NCBI GenBank assembly: GCA_963989245.1
Contig: OZ022348.1
Span: forward strand, 327,571-391,570
Source of the DNA: Nansenia antarctica
Lineage: Eukaryota > Chordata > Actinopteri > Argentiniformes > Microstomatidae
Direction of reading: 5' to 3'
DNA: 64,000 bases
This document shows, in pieces, positions 12,158 to 24,600 of the stretch; position 1 is the first letter of the stretch, and the number at the start of each line of letters is the position of its first letter. Both the position numbers and the translations under genes were made by a program. Under the pieces are notes generated by a model that saw nothing but the letters and a program-made list of their open reading frames with translations, did no database searches and was not told where the DNA came from.

Positions 12158-13760
12158 AGCCCCGAGTCCCTAGGAAGGAAGAAGGAAGTTCTTTAATTAC
12201 GAACCCATCACTGTGAACAAAAAGAATATGCATTATTCCAGGAGCCATTGACACATCACATACCCCCCCTCCCACCCATAACCACTGGGAGCCCCCCTCA
12301 GACCCTCCACCCCCACCATAGAGCTCTCTCTCTCTCCACACGCCTAGTCCTGATGGGCTCAGTCTCCTCTCCCCATTTCCAATGAGGGTCACCATGGTGA
12401 TGTCTATAACATGCATATTAATGATGATAATTGTGTTGATGAATAATGAGAAACCGATATTTAACAACAGGATGATAATAATCCATGTGATATAAACAAT
12501 GACTGATCTACATTGTTGTCTTCATCGAAGTAACTGTTAAAATAGGTATAATAATGATAATGGCCAGATTTATGATAGAACTATGATAATGAAGACACTA
12601 ATGAGGGTCAGGTGATCGCTTGAAAGCTGTCCATTGGCCCAGTCGCCCTGTGACCTTTGACCTTCTGATCACACACACACACACACACACACGCACATAC
12701 TTATGGTTTCAGATTTTAACTGTGTGGCAGTGTATCCGACACGGCTGCTACGAATGATGTCAAACACATAAAAGGTGGGCGGTGGGGGTTGTAGTCTTTG
12801 TCTCTTCTATTGCGTTCTCTTGGCTTCTTGACCAAGACAAAGCATGTGAGAAGACCCCCCCACACCCCCCAACCCTTTTAACCCCCCCCCCCCCCCTGTC
12901 AGTTCGTCCGTCCGTTTGTCTGTCCTTCCTCTGTCTGCCCCCATCCCGTTCACGCCATCCCCAGTGTAAATATAAGCAGTACAGAGGCCAAGCCCGTGAT
13001 TTCAGTATCCGGGAAAAACTGCATTACCCATCAGCCTCTCTTTCAGTCTTCATAATCAGGAAGAGACTATAAGATAACAATGGTGTCTCCTGCTTGGAAG
13101 CCGTGCAGTCCATCCTTCTTGTCGCTTGTTGATAGCATGTACCGGTTAGAGATGTCCCTGTCGTGACTCCATCCTTCCCCCCCCTCCCCCTCCTTACCCT
13201 GCACTGTGTCTGTTTTCCTCTGCAAGGTTAAACTGCTATTACTTTTTTGGTGTTAATAATAATAATAATAATACTACTGATGATGATGTTAATAAGTATT
13301 TGAATAAATATGACAGTAATTCCATGTGAGAAGAAAAAAAAAAGAACAACCACCGTAGAGCTGATGACGAGCCGTGTGCAAAACATATTTTGTACTTTTT
13401 GCTCTGAGAAATCACACTCATGAATGACCACAAACAGAGGTTGTAAAGTTTTCAAAGTGATGTGCTCTATTTTACCATGACAAGCTTTTTAAAAACACAT
13501 TGAAGGGAGTCTTTTCATCCAAAACAGGAGCAGTCGATGAAAAATGTAATATAATTTGTAATTTGTGTATCTATTCAAACATTTTTTTCCCCCGTTTTTT
13601 TCCATGTTATTAACTGTAGGGTGGGTTAACCTGTATTACACTTATAGCTGCTTCATCTGGCTGCCACAGCTCGTCACTCTTTAAGACCGACTCCATGAAA
13701 CCAGCTGAAGGGATCTGAAGCGTCTCACCCTCTTGTCATCCCTGTATGTGAACTCCCATA
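12158..13760 (+). other. Presumed iglon5 3' UTR and flank
   Basis: No exon or Ig-like reading frame is seen. The block contains a CA tract (12670-12692), a C run (12884-12897), an AAT tract (13255-13272) and an AATAAA-like site near 13303 that could serve polyadenylation. The extent of the UTR cannot be fixed from sequence. Confidence 0.4.
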
Positions 13761-13970
13761 TGGTCCTAGCGTGGGGAGATGTGGTTCTAGCGTGGGGAGA
13801 TATGGTTCTAGCGTGGGGAGATATGGTTCTAGCGTGGGGAGATATGGTTCTAGCGTGGGGAGATGTGGTTCTAGCGTGGGGAGATATGGTTTAGCGTGGG
13901 GAGATGTGGTTCTAGCGCGGGGGGATATGGTCCTAGCGTGGGGAGATGTGGTTCTAGCGTGGGGAGATGA
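13755..13970. repeat. 21-bp minisatellite, about ten copies
   Basis: The unit contains TTCTAGCGTGGGGAGATATGG. Frames through it (VGRYGSS) are repeat-driven. Confidence 0.9.
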
Positions 13971-14879
13971 AGCTGTAATTAGCCGTTACCTGTGGCTGTC
14001 TAAGCGAGAAGCCCTCAGCTCCCCCGGTTCCTCCTGTCGTGGACCAGGGATGGTCCCATAAATCAACCTCAATCCTGCCACTGACAGGATCCTCCACAAG
14101 GACGGCCTCGCCGTGGTGCGCACCATACCCCTGTGTCCCCCGTCCCCCCCCACAATGCCCAGACATGGGGGCACATGAATCCCCCATGATAGAATTACCC
14201 AGCTCCTTACCCACACTGTTCAAACAAAGGGACGTATAACCACATAATGCAACGTTAGTAATGACATTCATTAGCTCCTCACTAAAGCGCTGTCGTTCCC
14301 CTGCTGTGTCTATATGCAAACTCCCAACCTGCATGGCCAGATGGGCTCAGACTAGCTGACTCTTTGTATTTCCTGTGAAAAATTCCAGGAGAAACCCTTG
14401 GTATTCAACAATTCGCTGCCGTCAGATTTTTTATTATTATTAAATATTTAATTTAAACCAGCAATAACCCCCTAACGTTACTGTGCGGTGTCTATAGGTG
14501 TTTAAAGGCATCTGATACCTTTAAAGCTGCACTATGATTTTTAAGAGTGCCACTAACTATCTATACAGAAATAAAACAAGTATGTTGTAGTAACATGGCT
14601 ATGTGCACTACAGTGTATGCTCTGAGTGATGGGAAGCCCTGGCAAGTGTAAACGGCCCTTTAGTTGATGCTAGGTCATCTAACACGGATCCTCAGTCAGT
14701 CTCATGTGAGATGTAGTAGTTAACCTTTGTCGATGCCCAAAGCTGTATGCGATGTAGTCAATCATTGGTTTCTGAAGTGCAACACAGACCACCTGTGTCC
14801 ACCCAGGTGTTCAGTGGACAATGCTGGGTTCAGTTTCAACTTAAGCACAAGAGCAGGTTTTTGATCAGTGCTTCTCTTT

Positions 14880-15070
14880 TTCCGTCGCTTTCTCTCTGTC
14901 TCTCTCTCTGTCTCTCTCTCTCTCTGTCTCTCTCATTCAGTCTGTCTTCTCTCTTCCACATACTCTGTCTTGTCAGCATCAAGCTCGCTTTGTCAGTGGC
15001 ATAAGCATCTTTATGTACATACTCTGTCTTGTCGGCATAAGCATCTTTATGTACATACTCTGTCCTTATA
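14880..15070. repeat. CT tract and 40-bp duplication
   Basis: A (CT)n stretch at 14885-14938 is followed by two copies of a segment with GCATAAGCATCTTTATGTAC and ACATACTCTGTC. Confidence 0.75.
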
Positions 15071-15526
15071 GAGGAAAAAACTAAAGAAAAGAACAAAAAA
15101 TAAGGAAAAAACATATTGTCATGTTTCTCAATGTGGGTTTGAAAAAAAAGCACGTAAATGTTTGTTATGGGTGGATTTTGAAAAAAAATAACCTGTATAT
15201 TGTGTTTGGTTTTCCGGGTGGGGGAAAGGACTGGGGATATGATTTCAATCTTTGGAGTGTAAACGATCTGGGGTGTCAACCATCTGTGGGCGTTTGTAAA
15301 AAAAAAAAAAAGAATTACTAAAAAACAAATGAGTTGAGTGTCTCTATGAGTTGTCAATCGATGTGAAACTAAACCAGACTTCTGGTTGGAACTGAGGCAG
15401 ACTGGAATGAAGGGGGGAGGAAGGAGGCAGAAGACTCTGGCGTGCACACTGGTGCGAGGGTGTGAGAGGGACCAGTTTGAGAGCCCCCCCCCTCCAGGGA
15501 GAGTCCCCCTGACAGAGAGGCTGAGC

Positions 15527-15960
15527 CAGAGGGAGATGGGATGACTCTGACAGAGGGAGATGGGATGACTCTGACAGAGGGAGATGGGATGACTCTGACA
15601 GAGGGAGATGGGATGACTCTGACAGAGGGAGATGGGATGACTCTGACAGAGGGAGATGGGATGACTCTGACAGAGGGAGATGGGATGACTCTGACAGAGG
15701 GAGATGGGATGACTCTGACAGAGGGAGATGGGATGACTCTGACAGAGGGAGATGGGATGACTCTGACAGAGGGAGATGGGATGACTCTGACAGAGGGAGA
15801 TGGGATGACTCTGACAGAGGGAGATGGGATGACTCTGACAGAGGGAGATGGGATGACTCTGACAGAGGGAGATGGGATGACTCTGACAGAGGGAGATGGG
15901 ATGACTCTGACAGAGGGAGATGGGATGACTCTGACAGAGGGAGATGGGATGACTCTGACC
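15527..15960. repeat. 24-bp minisatellite, about 18 near-identical copies
   Basis: The unit contains GAGATGGGATGACTCTGACA. Because 24 is a multiple of three, several frames stay open on both strands, for example MTLTEGDG repeated. There is no start context, splice structure or domain, so it is treated as noncoding. Confidence 0.95.
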
Positions 15961-16029
15961 AGACTCTGACCTCCGCTTGGGAGAAAGACGAGACCCGCTC
16001 GATAACGTTCCCAAAATGAGCCACTGTCA

Positions 16030-17580
16030 AACCACAGGGTTGTTTATGATTACACTATGTAACATGAATAACACAGCACTGATCATACACACCCCGTCGA
16101 GCCTACTACTCCAAGTGTATAAATAACCTTTGAACTGAGGGGATGGTGTAGTGCTCAGATGGCTCTCAGTATTACTAAAATGTGTGTCTGTAATCCTAAC
16201 CGTACTGTACAGTAGTTCAAGCCTATCGATAAGCTTCTACACTTTAATAGTTTGGTGTCGTTGCTTGTTCTGTTGTTACGGAGGCGCAATGATTCTAATG
16301 AGAATTAGTGCTGAGAGGCACACACACATGTAGTTCTGCCCTCCCAGCACAGGGGGGCGCCACCTGCACCGCTTGAGGATCGCTAAGCAACACATTTATG
16401 TTTTTGTACATAATATAAAACGCACTTGCTTGATTTATATATATGAGATTATTTAGAAGATTTTTAAGAAAAGTATAATTGTATTTAGATGGTATGTTAT
16501 TTTTTATTTATGAATGACTTCATGAATACAGTGTACAAAGTAGTGGTAGACAAACTATAAACCTTCTCACGGTTTGAATGTACTTTATTCTCTTCTTTAG
16601 TTCACTTCCTGTGTTGGATTACACTATATATATAACACTATATATTCCAGTACCGCCACAGTGAACAGATCCCTGACAGACTTTCAATTCCAAATGGTTA
16701 ATCAATACATTCGACTGAATCGGCTTGAAATAGACCAGTTTCTCCCAGGCCGCCTTACAAGGGCCCAAAGACTGCATTGATCAAGTGTCTATAGCAAGGC
16801 CTTAGCATAGAGAGCATAATTTATCATGCCTGATACAGAGACCCCTAATCCCTAATTGCACATTGATTTTAGGCCCCTTCTGCGAAACAATTTGCGTAAG
16901 CTATAATGTCACTTGAGTAAATTATGTGTACTGAGGCAGACAATGAAGAATGAGTCATTTGTTTATTTTCCAGTCAGCTAAAAGAGTAAAGTTTAGGTAT
17001 TTAGTTTATTTCTTTTGTTCCAATAATGAGATAATAACCATGTCTGTATAATGGCACCTTATATTACATTATATTTTATTACTCTACTTTAAAAGATGAT
17101 TGATATGTAACCAAATGTTGATTTTGGAAATGTCAGTACCTATGTATCTAGAGGCTTACATCTGACAAACACAGCCAACTCTTTAGCCGTAGGGTAGAGT
17201 GCAGTAAGATAGTGTGTACAATAGAACGAGAAGAGAGGAAAAAGGGGTAGTCGGGTAGTATCAGGACAACATTCAACTAACATGATAAATTATCAGCATT
17301 GTGTCAGATTTTCAGTACCGGTACTATGTATCAGTTATACCGAGAATAGATGTCACACTGAGTGACAGATTCAATGATATATAGATGATTATCTTGGTAC
17401 CAAGTCTCCAGCCTTTGTCCTTCACAACACAGTCCACGTGATTAGCATGTATTTAGACTAATTATCTATTGTTTACCAACTATCTACCGGTTTGTTCAAT
17501 TCTTATGAGCAAAGTGAATGTCGCCGGTCTATTAGGCTCCAGTAGTTTTCCATTACCACCTCTAATGAGCGCGTCGATAG
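16030..17580. other. Intergenic stretch without recognisable features
   Basis: AT-rich unique sequence. I see no exon, RNA gene or mobile-element end in it. Confidence 0.5.
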
Positions 17581-17584
17581 ACAA

Positions 17585-18085
17585 CATGTTGGTAAGGTTA
17601 GATGTGAAATAGGTGATTATAGGATAAACATGTTGGTAAGGTTAGATGTGAAATAGGTGATTATAGGCTAAACATGTTGGTAAGGTTAGATGTGAAATAG
17701 GTGATTATAGGATAAACATGTTGGTAAGGTTAGATGTGAAATAGGTGATTATAGGATAAACATGTTGGTAAGGTTAGATGTGAAATAGGTGATTATAGGA
17801 TAAACATGTTGGTAAGGTTAGATGTGAAATAGGTGATTATAGGATAAACATGTTGGTAAGGTTAGATGTGAAATAGGTGATTATAGGATAAACATGTTGG
17901 TAAGGTTCTAAAGATGTGAAATAGGTGATTATAGGATAAACATGTTGGTAAGGTTAGATGTGAAATAGGTGATTATAGGATAAACATGTTGGTAAGGTTA
18001 GATGTGAAATAGGTGATTATAGGATGAACATGTTGGTAAGGTTAGATGTGAAATAGGTGATTATAGGATAAACATGCTGGCAAGC
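17585..18085. repeat. 44-bp minisatellite, about 11 copies
   Basis: The unit contains AACATGTTGGTAAGGTTAGA and GAAATAGGTGATTATAGGAT. Copies abut with no unique spacer, so it is not a CRISPR-like array. Confidence 0.95.
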
Positions 18086-18185
18086 ATTTTAGAGGAGAAT
18101 ACAATATTTGCCTTTATTCATTGAAGAATAAAGTTGCTGTACTGTAGGTCTGGTAAGTTGGTTCATAGAATAGTTGAACAGATAT

Positions 18186-19080
18186 ACCGGTAAGGATAGG
18201 GACAGTAGTTACATGGTAAGGACAGAGGCAGACAGTAGTTACATGGTAAGGACAGAGACAGTATTTACATGGTAAGGACAGGGACAGTAGTTACATGGTA
18301 AGGACAGAGACAGTAGTTACATGGTAAGGACAGAGACAGTAGTTACATGGTAAGGACAGAGACAGTAGTTACATGGTAAGGACAGAGACAGTAGTTACAT
18401 GGTAAGGACAGAGACAGTAGTTACATGGTAAGGACAGAGACAGTAGTTACAAGGTAAGGACAGAGACAGTAGTTACATGGTAAGGACAGAGACAGTAGTT
18501 ACATGGTAAGGACAGAGACAGTAGTTACATGGTAAGGACAGAGACAGTAGTTACATGGTAAGGACAGAGACAGTAGTTACATGGTAAGGACAGAGACAGT
18601 AGTTACATGGTAAGGACAGAGACAGTAGTTACATGGTAAGGGCAGGGACAGTAGTTACATGGTAAGGACAGAGACAGTAGTTACATGGTAAGGGCAGGGA
18701 CAGTAGTTACATGGTAAGGGCAGGGACAGTAGTTACATGGTAAGGACAGAGACAGTAGTTACATGGTAAGGACAGAGACAGTAGTTACATGGTAAGGACA
18801 GAGACAGTAGTTACATGGTAAGGACAGAGACAGTAGTTACATGGTAAGGACAGAGACAGTAGTTACATGGTAAGGACAGAGACAGTAGTTACATGGTAAG
18901 GACAGAGACAGTAGTTACATGGTAAGGACAGAGACAGTAGTTACATGGTAAGGACAGAGACAGTAGTTACATGGTAAGGACAGAGACAGTAGTTACATGG
19001 TAAGGACAGAGACAGTAGTTACATGGTAAGGACAGAGACAGTAGTTACATGGTAAGGACAGAGACAGTAGTTACATGGGA
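18186..19080. repeat. 26-bp minisatellite, about 34 copies
   Basis: The unit contains GTAGTTACATGGTAAGGACA. Variants with GGGCAGGGACAG are interspersed in the middle, as expected from unequal exchange. Confidence 0.95.
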
Positions 19081-19139
19081 CGTTGGTTTAGTCAAATTAA
19101 TTAAATGGATATGTTTAGAGGAAGGCTTAGTAGGTAAAT

Positions 19140-19262
19140 AGACAGATAGATAGATAGATAGATAGATAGATAGGTAGATTGATAGCGATAGATAGATAGA
19201 TAGAAAGTTAGATAGATAGATAGATGGAGTAGATTGATAGAAGATAGAGATAGATAGCTAGA
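19140..19262. repeat. GATA microsatellite
   Basis: Interrupted (GATA)n with TAGATTGATAG variants. Confidence 0.9.
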
Positions 19263-19269
19263 TCAGGCA

Positions 19270-20288
19270 GTTTTTGTGTTAGCTGATTTTAATAGTAGAT
19301 TCAAATTATGCATGCACACACAGATTATTATTTATGTAAAACATATACAGTGTTTGTTCATATGAAGATGGGTTAGCTAGAGTGTTGCCAGCGAGACACA
19401 GAGGCGAGAGCAGTCAGTCAATCACTCCCCCCCCGTCCCCGTCAACTCGGACACACAGGGACACAGATGGTTCCCTGTCAATTACTCGCCTCCCCAGGAA
19501 TGCGGCGTCTGGCTAATTACCAGTGAGCTCGTCTACAGTGGAACAACACAGAGGCACACCAGGCAAAAATGGAGGCGCCCACCGTCCTCCCCAGTCGTTA
19601 GAAGTCCTGCCTAACTTCTCCACACTCAGTGGCCCGATTACTTGGCCTTTGTGAATTACCAACCTACGCCTGGCTCTTGGTTTGTCAATCAAGTGGGATG
19701 GGGGGTGGGGGGGTGGGGGTAAATATCGGCTGTGGCGGTTAGAGCTCACAATTGAATTGACTTTATTTACTTGTGTTCATATGACAGCATAAACTGTGGT
19801 GTTCTGGCACGTCTTCCTATCTCTTTATCTCACCTTATGGGAGACGATCAATATGATGAAGTCACCAAAGGACCTACTGGCTGATATCAGATTGGGCTGT
19901 CATAATGCTATAGTTTCACCAGAGCGGTAAGCACAATAATGACAACACACAATGGAACATGTCACTTTTATCAGTCCAAAAACGAATAACAAATATTTAC
20001 GGTAGACACCAGCTGTCAGAGCCAACAACTGTGGATTTGCAGTCTTGCTGGGTTAGTGTGATGTTCTATGAAGACGTCATGCCCATCTCTCTCTCTGCTG
20101 CCCTGGTCTCCTTCCTCCTTCCTGTCCACCTCCTCTCCTCCTTCCTGTCCATCTCCTCTCCTCCCTGTGTGGAGACAACATGTGTATGCCAGTCCTGTAT
20201 GCCAGGTATGCCCACCCTGGTATCTCTGTGTTATTGATGATCTGTGTGTCTGCGTGTGTGTGCGGGTGTGTGCGGTTGTGCCTGCGTG

Positions 20289-20332
<44 letters not shown>

Positions 20333-21660
20333 TGTGTGTGTGTGCATTCTCTGACCTTTACATGGCAGGCATGTTGAGTTTAATCTGCCCCAGACCTCAA
20401 ACGTTTTGGGTTTTTGTGTGTGTACTTTTCAAGATGGCATCAATATAAACAATTGACAAAACAAAGGAACAAAACATTTGTCTTCCACCTTGACAGATTT
20501 CTGTGCCGTGAAGCGATGATTATGACTATGATTAATTTAGTCTCTGTTCTGTCTGTTAATGTCATTTGTTGGTGTGTGTATCATTTTTTCAAAATCCATG
20601 AAGTGGAGTAAAAAAAGAAAAGAAATCAAATGAAGGGAGAAAAAAATAAAAATGAATTTTGTTTTTAACAGAACTCATTGTGAGTGGTTTCTTGTTGTAA
20701 TGCTTACTCAGCACCCGCGGTGGGAAAGATAAGTGAAGCAAAGCTGCGTCCTCAGTTTGGTTTGAGCAGATGCTGAGTCTAACACCTTAACTAACCTAAC
20801 ACCTAACACTGAGTCGAACACCTTGTGTGGCTGAAAGGGTTTAAGGAAAATCAATCACAATATTGGTCGTGGCCGAGCTTTCAGACGGACGTAACTCAAT
20901 GACTAGCACATAAGTGGCCCCAGGCTAGGCCACAGTAAAGACAGATTTCAACAAACAAAATCAGGATCTTTTTTTATTTTCAAACATAATTTTATAACAT
21001 GTACAGTATTTGTATTTGTACATATTTGTGCATAACTTAAAGAAATGCAGAACATGTTTAATCCAGTGATCATCAGACTGCTTGTCAACAGCATTGTAAT
21101 GTGCCATTGGTCTGGACAAAGTTAAACAGATTAAACACTGAAATACTCCTATGATTATGCACATAAACAATGTAATATGTTTTACTAGCTCTACAGAGAG
21201 AAACCGAATTTCTGTACTTGACTCTAATTAAAGCTACTATACAATGGTGTTATCATGCTAGTCAGAAGTTCAATTGCAAGAAATTCCAAATATTGACACA
21301 ATAATCCTCACACATAAGCTATTTTGTTGTTTAGCAATTAGCTGACATACACTCTAATGACCTCCTAATGAAGAGAGTACTTTTCGCTCACTGTTGCATT
21401 GCGGTTTCTGCAGACACAAAGACACAGGGCCTATTTGTCTGCCAAGACACCAGTACATGTTGCCTTTCACGTAGGAGGCGATACCATTTGTCTTGCTTTT
21501 GGAGCATGACCCACTTACACATTACCCCTAACAGACTACTGACATGAACAACAGGCTGACTTCTCAATCGCATTAAGAGGAAAGCCTTTAAGTACATCAC
21601 AGTTCCAGGTGTTCTTCTATCGCCACTGGAGGTTGGAGAAAGGAGCAATAACATCCCAAC
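19270..21660. other. Intergenic region upstream of the V-C1 receptor gene
   Basis: Mostly unique. A GT/GTGC tract lies at 20236-20345. A GC-rich block at 19390-19720 with LINE-free unique sequence could be regulatory. A segment at 21236-21264 (ACTATACAATGGTGTTATCA) recurs at 22727-22746 just before a splice acceptor, suggesting an old local duplication. No gene recognised. Confidence 0.4.
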
Positions 21661-21661
21661 A

Positions 21662-24600
21662 ATGCACCAGTACCTTTGTGTCCTTCTGTGGACGGCAGGC
21701 CCAATAACAGGTTAGTGTTCCAGCAGCTTCACGATGAAGTGAAGTTACGAACGTCTAACCTGCGTTATGACGTGCCACCTTTTCTGTCATAATATTCCCT
21801 AACCAGGGGTTTATCATTGCATTTGTTTTTTCAGTATTTCATAGCATATAATGTAATTTAACGTGTAGAAACCCATACAGACTCCTAGGAGACGGTGTAA
21901 ATCAATGTGTTTTATATTGTAGTGTGTCAGTGGCAGAACATATTATCGGTACTCTTACGCAATTACTGTAGAACAATTCCTCAGCGGCCGAACGCCTTTG
22001 CACCAGCCCATGCATTCTGTGTTTACAACACTAATGATGTCATTATTTTAAAAAGTGCAAAGAGTGGACTGCCAGTCATGGAAGTATTTATCTAACTAGT
22101 GGGAGAAAAACTCATTACGGAGAAAGTCCCCCCTTCAATTTTCTCTTTTTTGTAAATAAACGACGGTTACACCACAACATCTATACTGGAAACTGTCTGT
22201 ATGCACTCACTGTATGCACTCACTGTATGCACTGTATGTATGTATGCACTCACTGCAATGTAAGTCACTTTGGATAAAAGTATCCGCTAAATGGCTAATA
22301 TATATATATAGTAATTGTTTCCAGACAGATTATTTCACTTATAAGTCACTACAGTATATATACATAGTTATAATAGTGAATTATAAATGAAATAATCTGT
22401 CTGTAAACAATTACTTGTGCCATGCACAAAGTAGATAACTGACTTGCCAAAACTGTAGTTCGTGAAATTTGTGGAGTAGTTAAAACATCTTCAACCTAAG
22501 TGATATGTCTTCCGACTTCAACTGTACTATATACAGTATATACTGTATATTACATCTCTGGCATGAGCTGGCAACTGTAGGAGCTACAGTAATGCGTTTA
22601 TACTGTAGTCTTTATGTTTTAGTAGGCCAACATAACTATATGCTGGACTCTAACTGTTGAGACAGAAGTTTGTGAAAGGTCCTATTGTGTTTGAATGTTT
22701 CAATGGCTGTGTGTCTGTGTGTCTACTATACAATGGTGTTATCATTTTAGGGATGGTGGCAGCGGAGGACTTGGTGGTCAGTCAGACCCCCTCCTCTGTC
22801 ACTGTGCTGCAGACCCCCTCCCCGGTCACTGTGCTGCGGGGTCAGAGGGCCGACCTGTCCTGCCACTTCCAGGTGGAGTCCGGCAGCAAGTACGGAGTTC
22901 AGTGGTTCAGGACGGTAGACGGGGTGGACCTGCGGCTCAGTACCGGGCATGGACCGTCCCTGCTGATCCCCCAGGCGGCCGTGGAGGATGCTGGGGTGTA
23001 CTACTGTGAGGTCAGCGTCTCACAGCAGGAGCCGTCGCGGGGGAACGGCACAGAGTTGATTGTCCTGGGTAAGAACAGCCAGCTGGGATGAGTCCATCCA
23101 CCATTATGTATGAGTATGTGACTCTAGCTCGTTAGTGCTGGCAGGGAATGTTACTCATCATTATTCTGTTTCTGTGGCGTCGCTGTTTTCATTGTTGGAA
23201 TTGTCTCCCATTTGTTTCCTTTGTACATTTTAGCCACAGACAGTGTTTAGCCTGAGGCAACGGATTCTCTATAAAGAGTCACCATAAAGAGTCACTATAA
23301 AGAGTATAAGCAAGCTCAAATCTATAAACAAATTTGAGGCACGTGTAACAGGGGAGGTAGAAATAAAACATTTTATACCATTCCTCATTCCATTCCATGC
23401 ATTTACAATAAGCCCAACCTCCACTACCTTCTACCTTCTCCCGCCAAGGGCCTCACGTGAACTATCCTCTCAGTTGGTGTTTTCGCTTGAGCACTTTCAT
23501 GACCGATCCAAGAATAATCACCCTGGCACCCGTGCACAGAGCATTGTATCGATCCTTTTCAGGGAATTGAAACTCACCCGTAAAAACAAGGCAGGGAGAG
23601 ATGGTTAAATTATTATGTGGAAATCCTTCGTACGGAAGAGTGGGTTCCTCTAGACGTTCCTCTGGTAGAACGTACGGACCGTGTGATTATGTCCAGCACC
23701 GTTTATAGAACAATGAGTTTGTTTTATCACAACTGTATTTCCCGTCACCCCCCCTTCCCTTGTCTCCTCCCCCCCGTGCTAGCGCCCCCCTCCGCCCCCC
23801 TGCTCCTCCTCCAGGTCCCCTCCGACCCCGCGGCGGCGGAGCAGTGGGCTCTTCTCTGTGTCACCGGGGGGTTCCACCCCAACCGTCTCACCATGACCTG
23901 GACTCACCAAAGTGCAAACAGCGACCAGCCCTCCGTGGTCCCGAACCGCACTGTTCATACCACCCACCCTTGCATGAGCCAATCAGCGAGCCTAAATCTG
24001 GAGACCCTAACTAGGGATTGGATGGGGTACGGGTATCATTCTACCTGCCTCCAAGGGACCTCCAGACAGGAGGTGTATCTCATCAGTGTGTTGCCCCTCC
24101 CCCCGCGTCAGTCTTTAGATGTCGGGGTCACCTTCACCTGTAGCGTGCAGGACCACCCTGCTCTGCCCACAGCCATGTCTGCCGTCTTCCTCTGGGGTAA
24201 GCTTCTATTAGCCCCCGACGCTGCATATCCATAACACTGTGCTACTGTTGTTATCATATCCATAACACTGTGCTACTGTTGTTATCATATCCATAACACT
24301 GTGCTACTGTTGTTATCATATCCATAACACTGTGCTACTGTTGTTATCATATCCATAACACTGTGCTGTTGTTGTTATCATATCCATAACACTGTGCTAC
24401 TGTTGTTATCATATCCATAACACTGTGCTACTGTTGTTATCATATCCATAACACTGTGCTACTGTTGTTATCATATCCATAACACTGTGCTACTGTTGTT
24501 ATCATATCCATAACACTGTGCTACTGTTGTTATCATATCCATAACACTGTGCTACTGTTGTTATCATATCCATAACACTGTGCTATTGTTGTTATCATAT

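Noticed and set aside
14836..16014. 392-codon minus-strand frame with repeated CQSHPISL
   Set aside because: Its repetitive part is the 24-bp satellite; the rest spans A/T runs and CT repeats without splice or domain evidence.
17585..19080. Regular direct repeats resembling a CRISPR array
   Set aside because: Units abut with no unique spacers, no cas genes are present, and the DNA is vertebrate. They are minisatellites.
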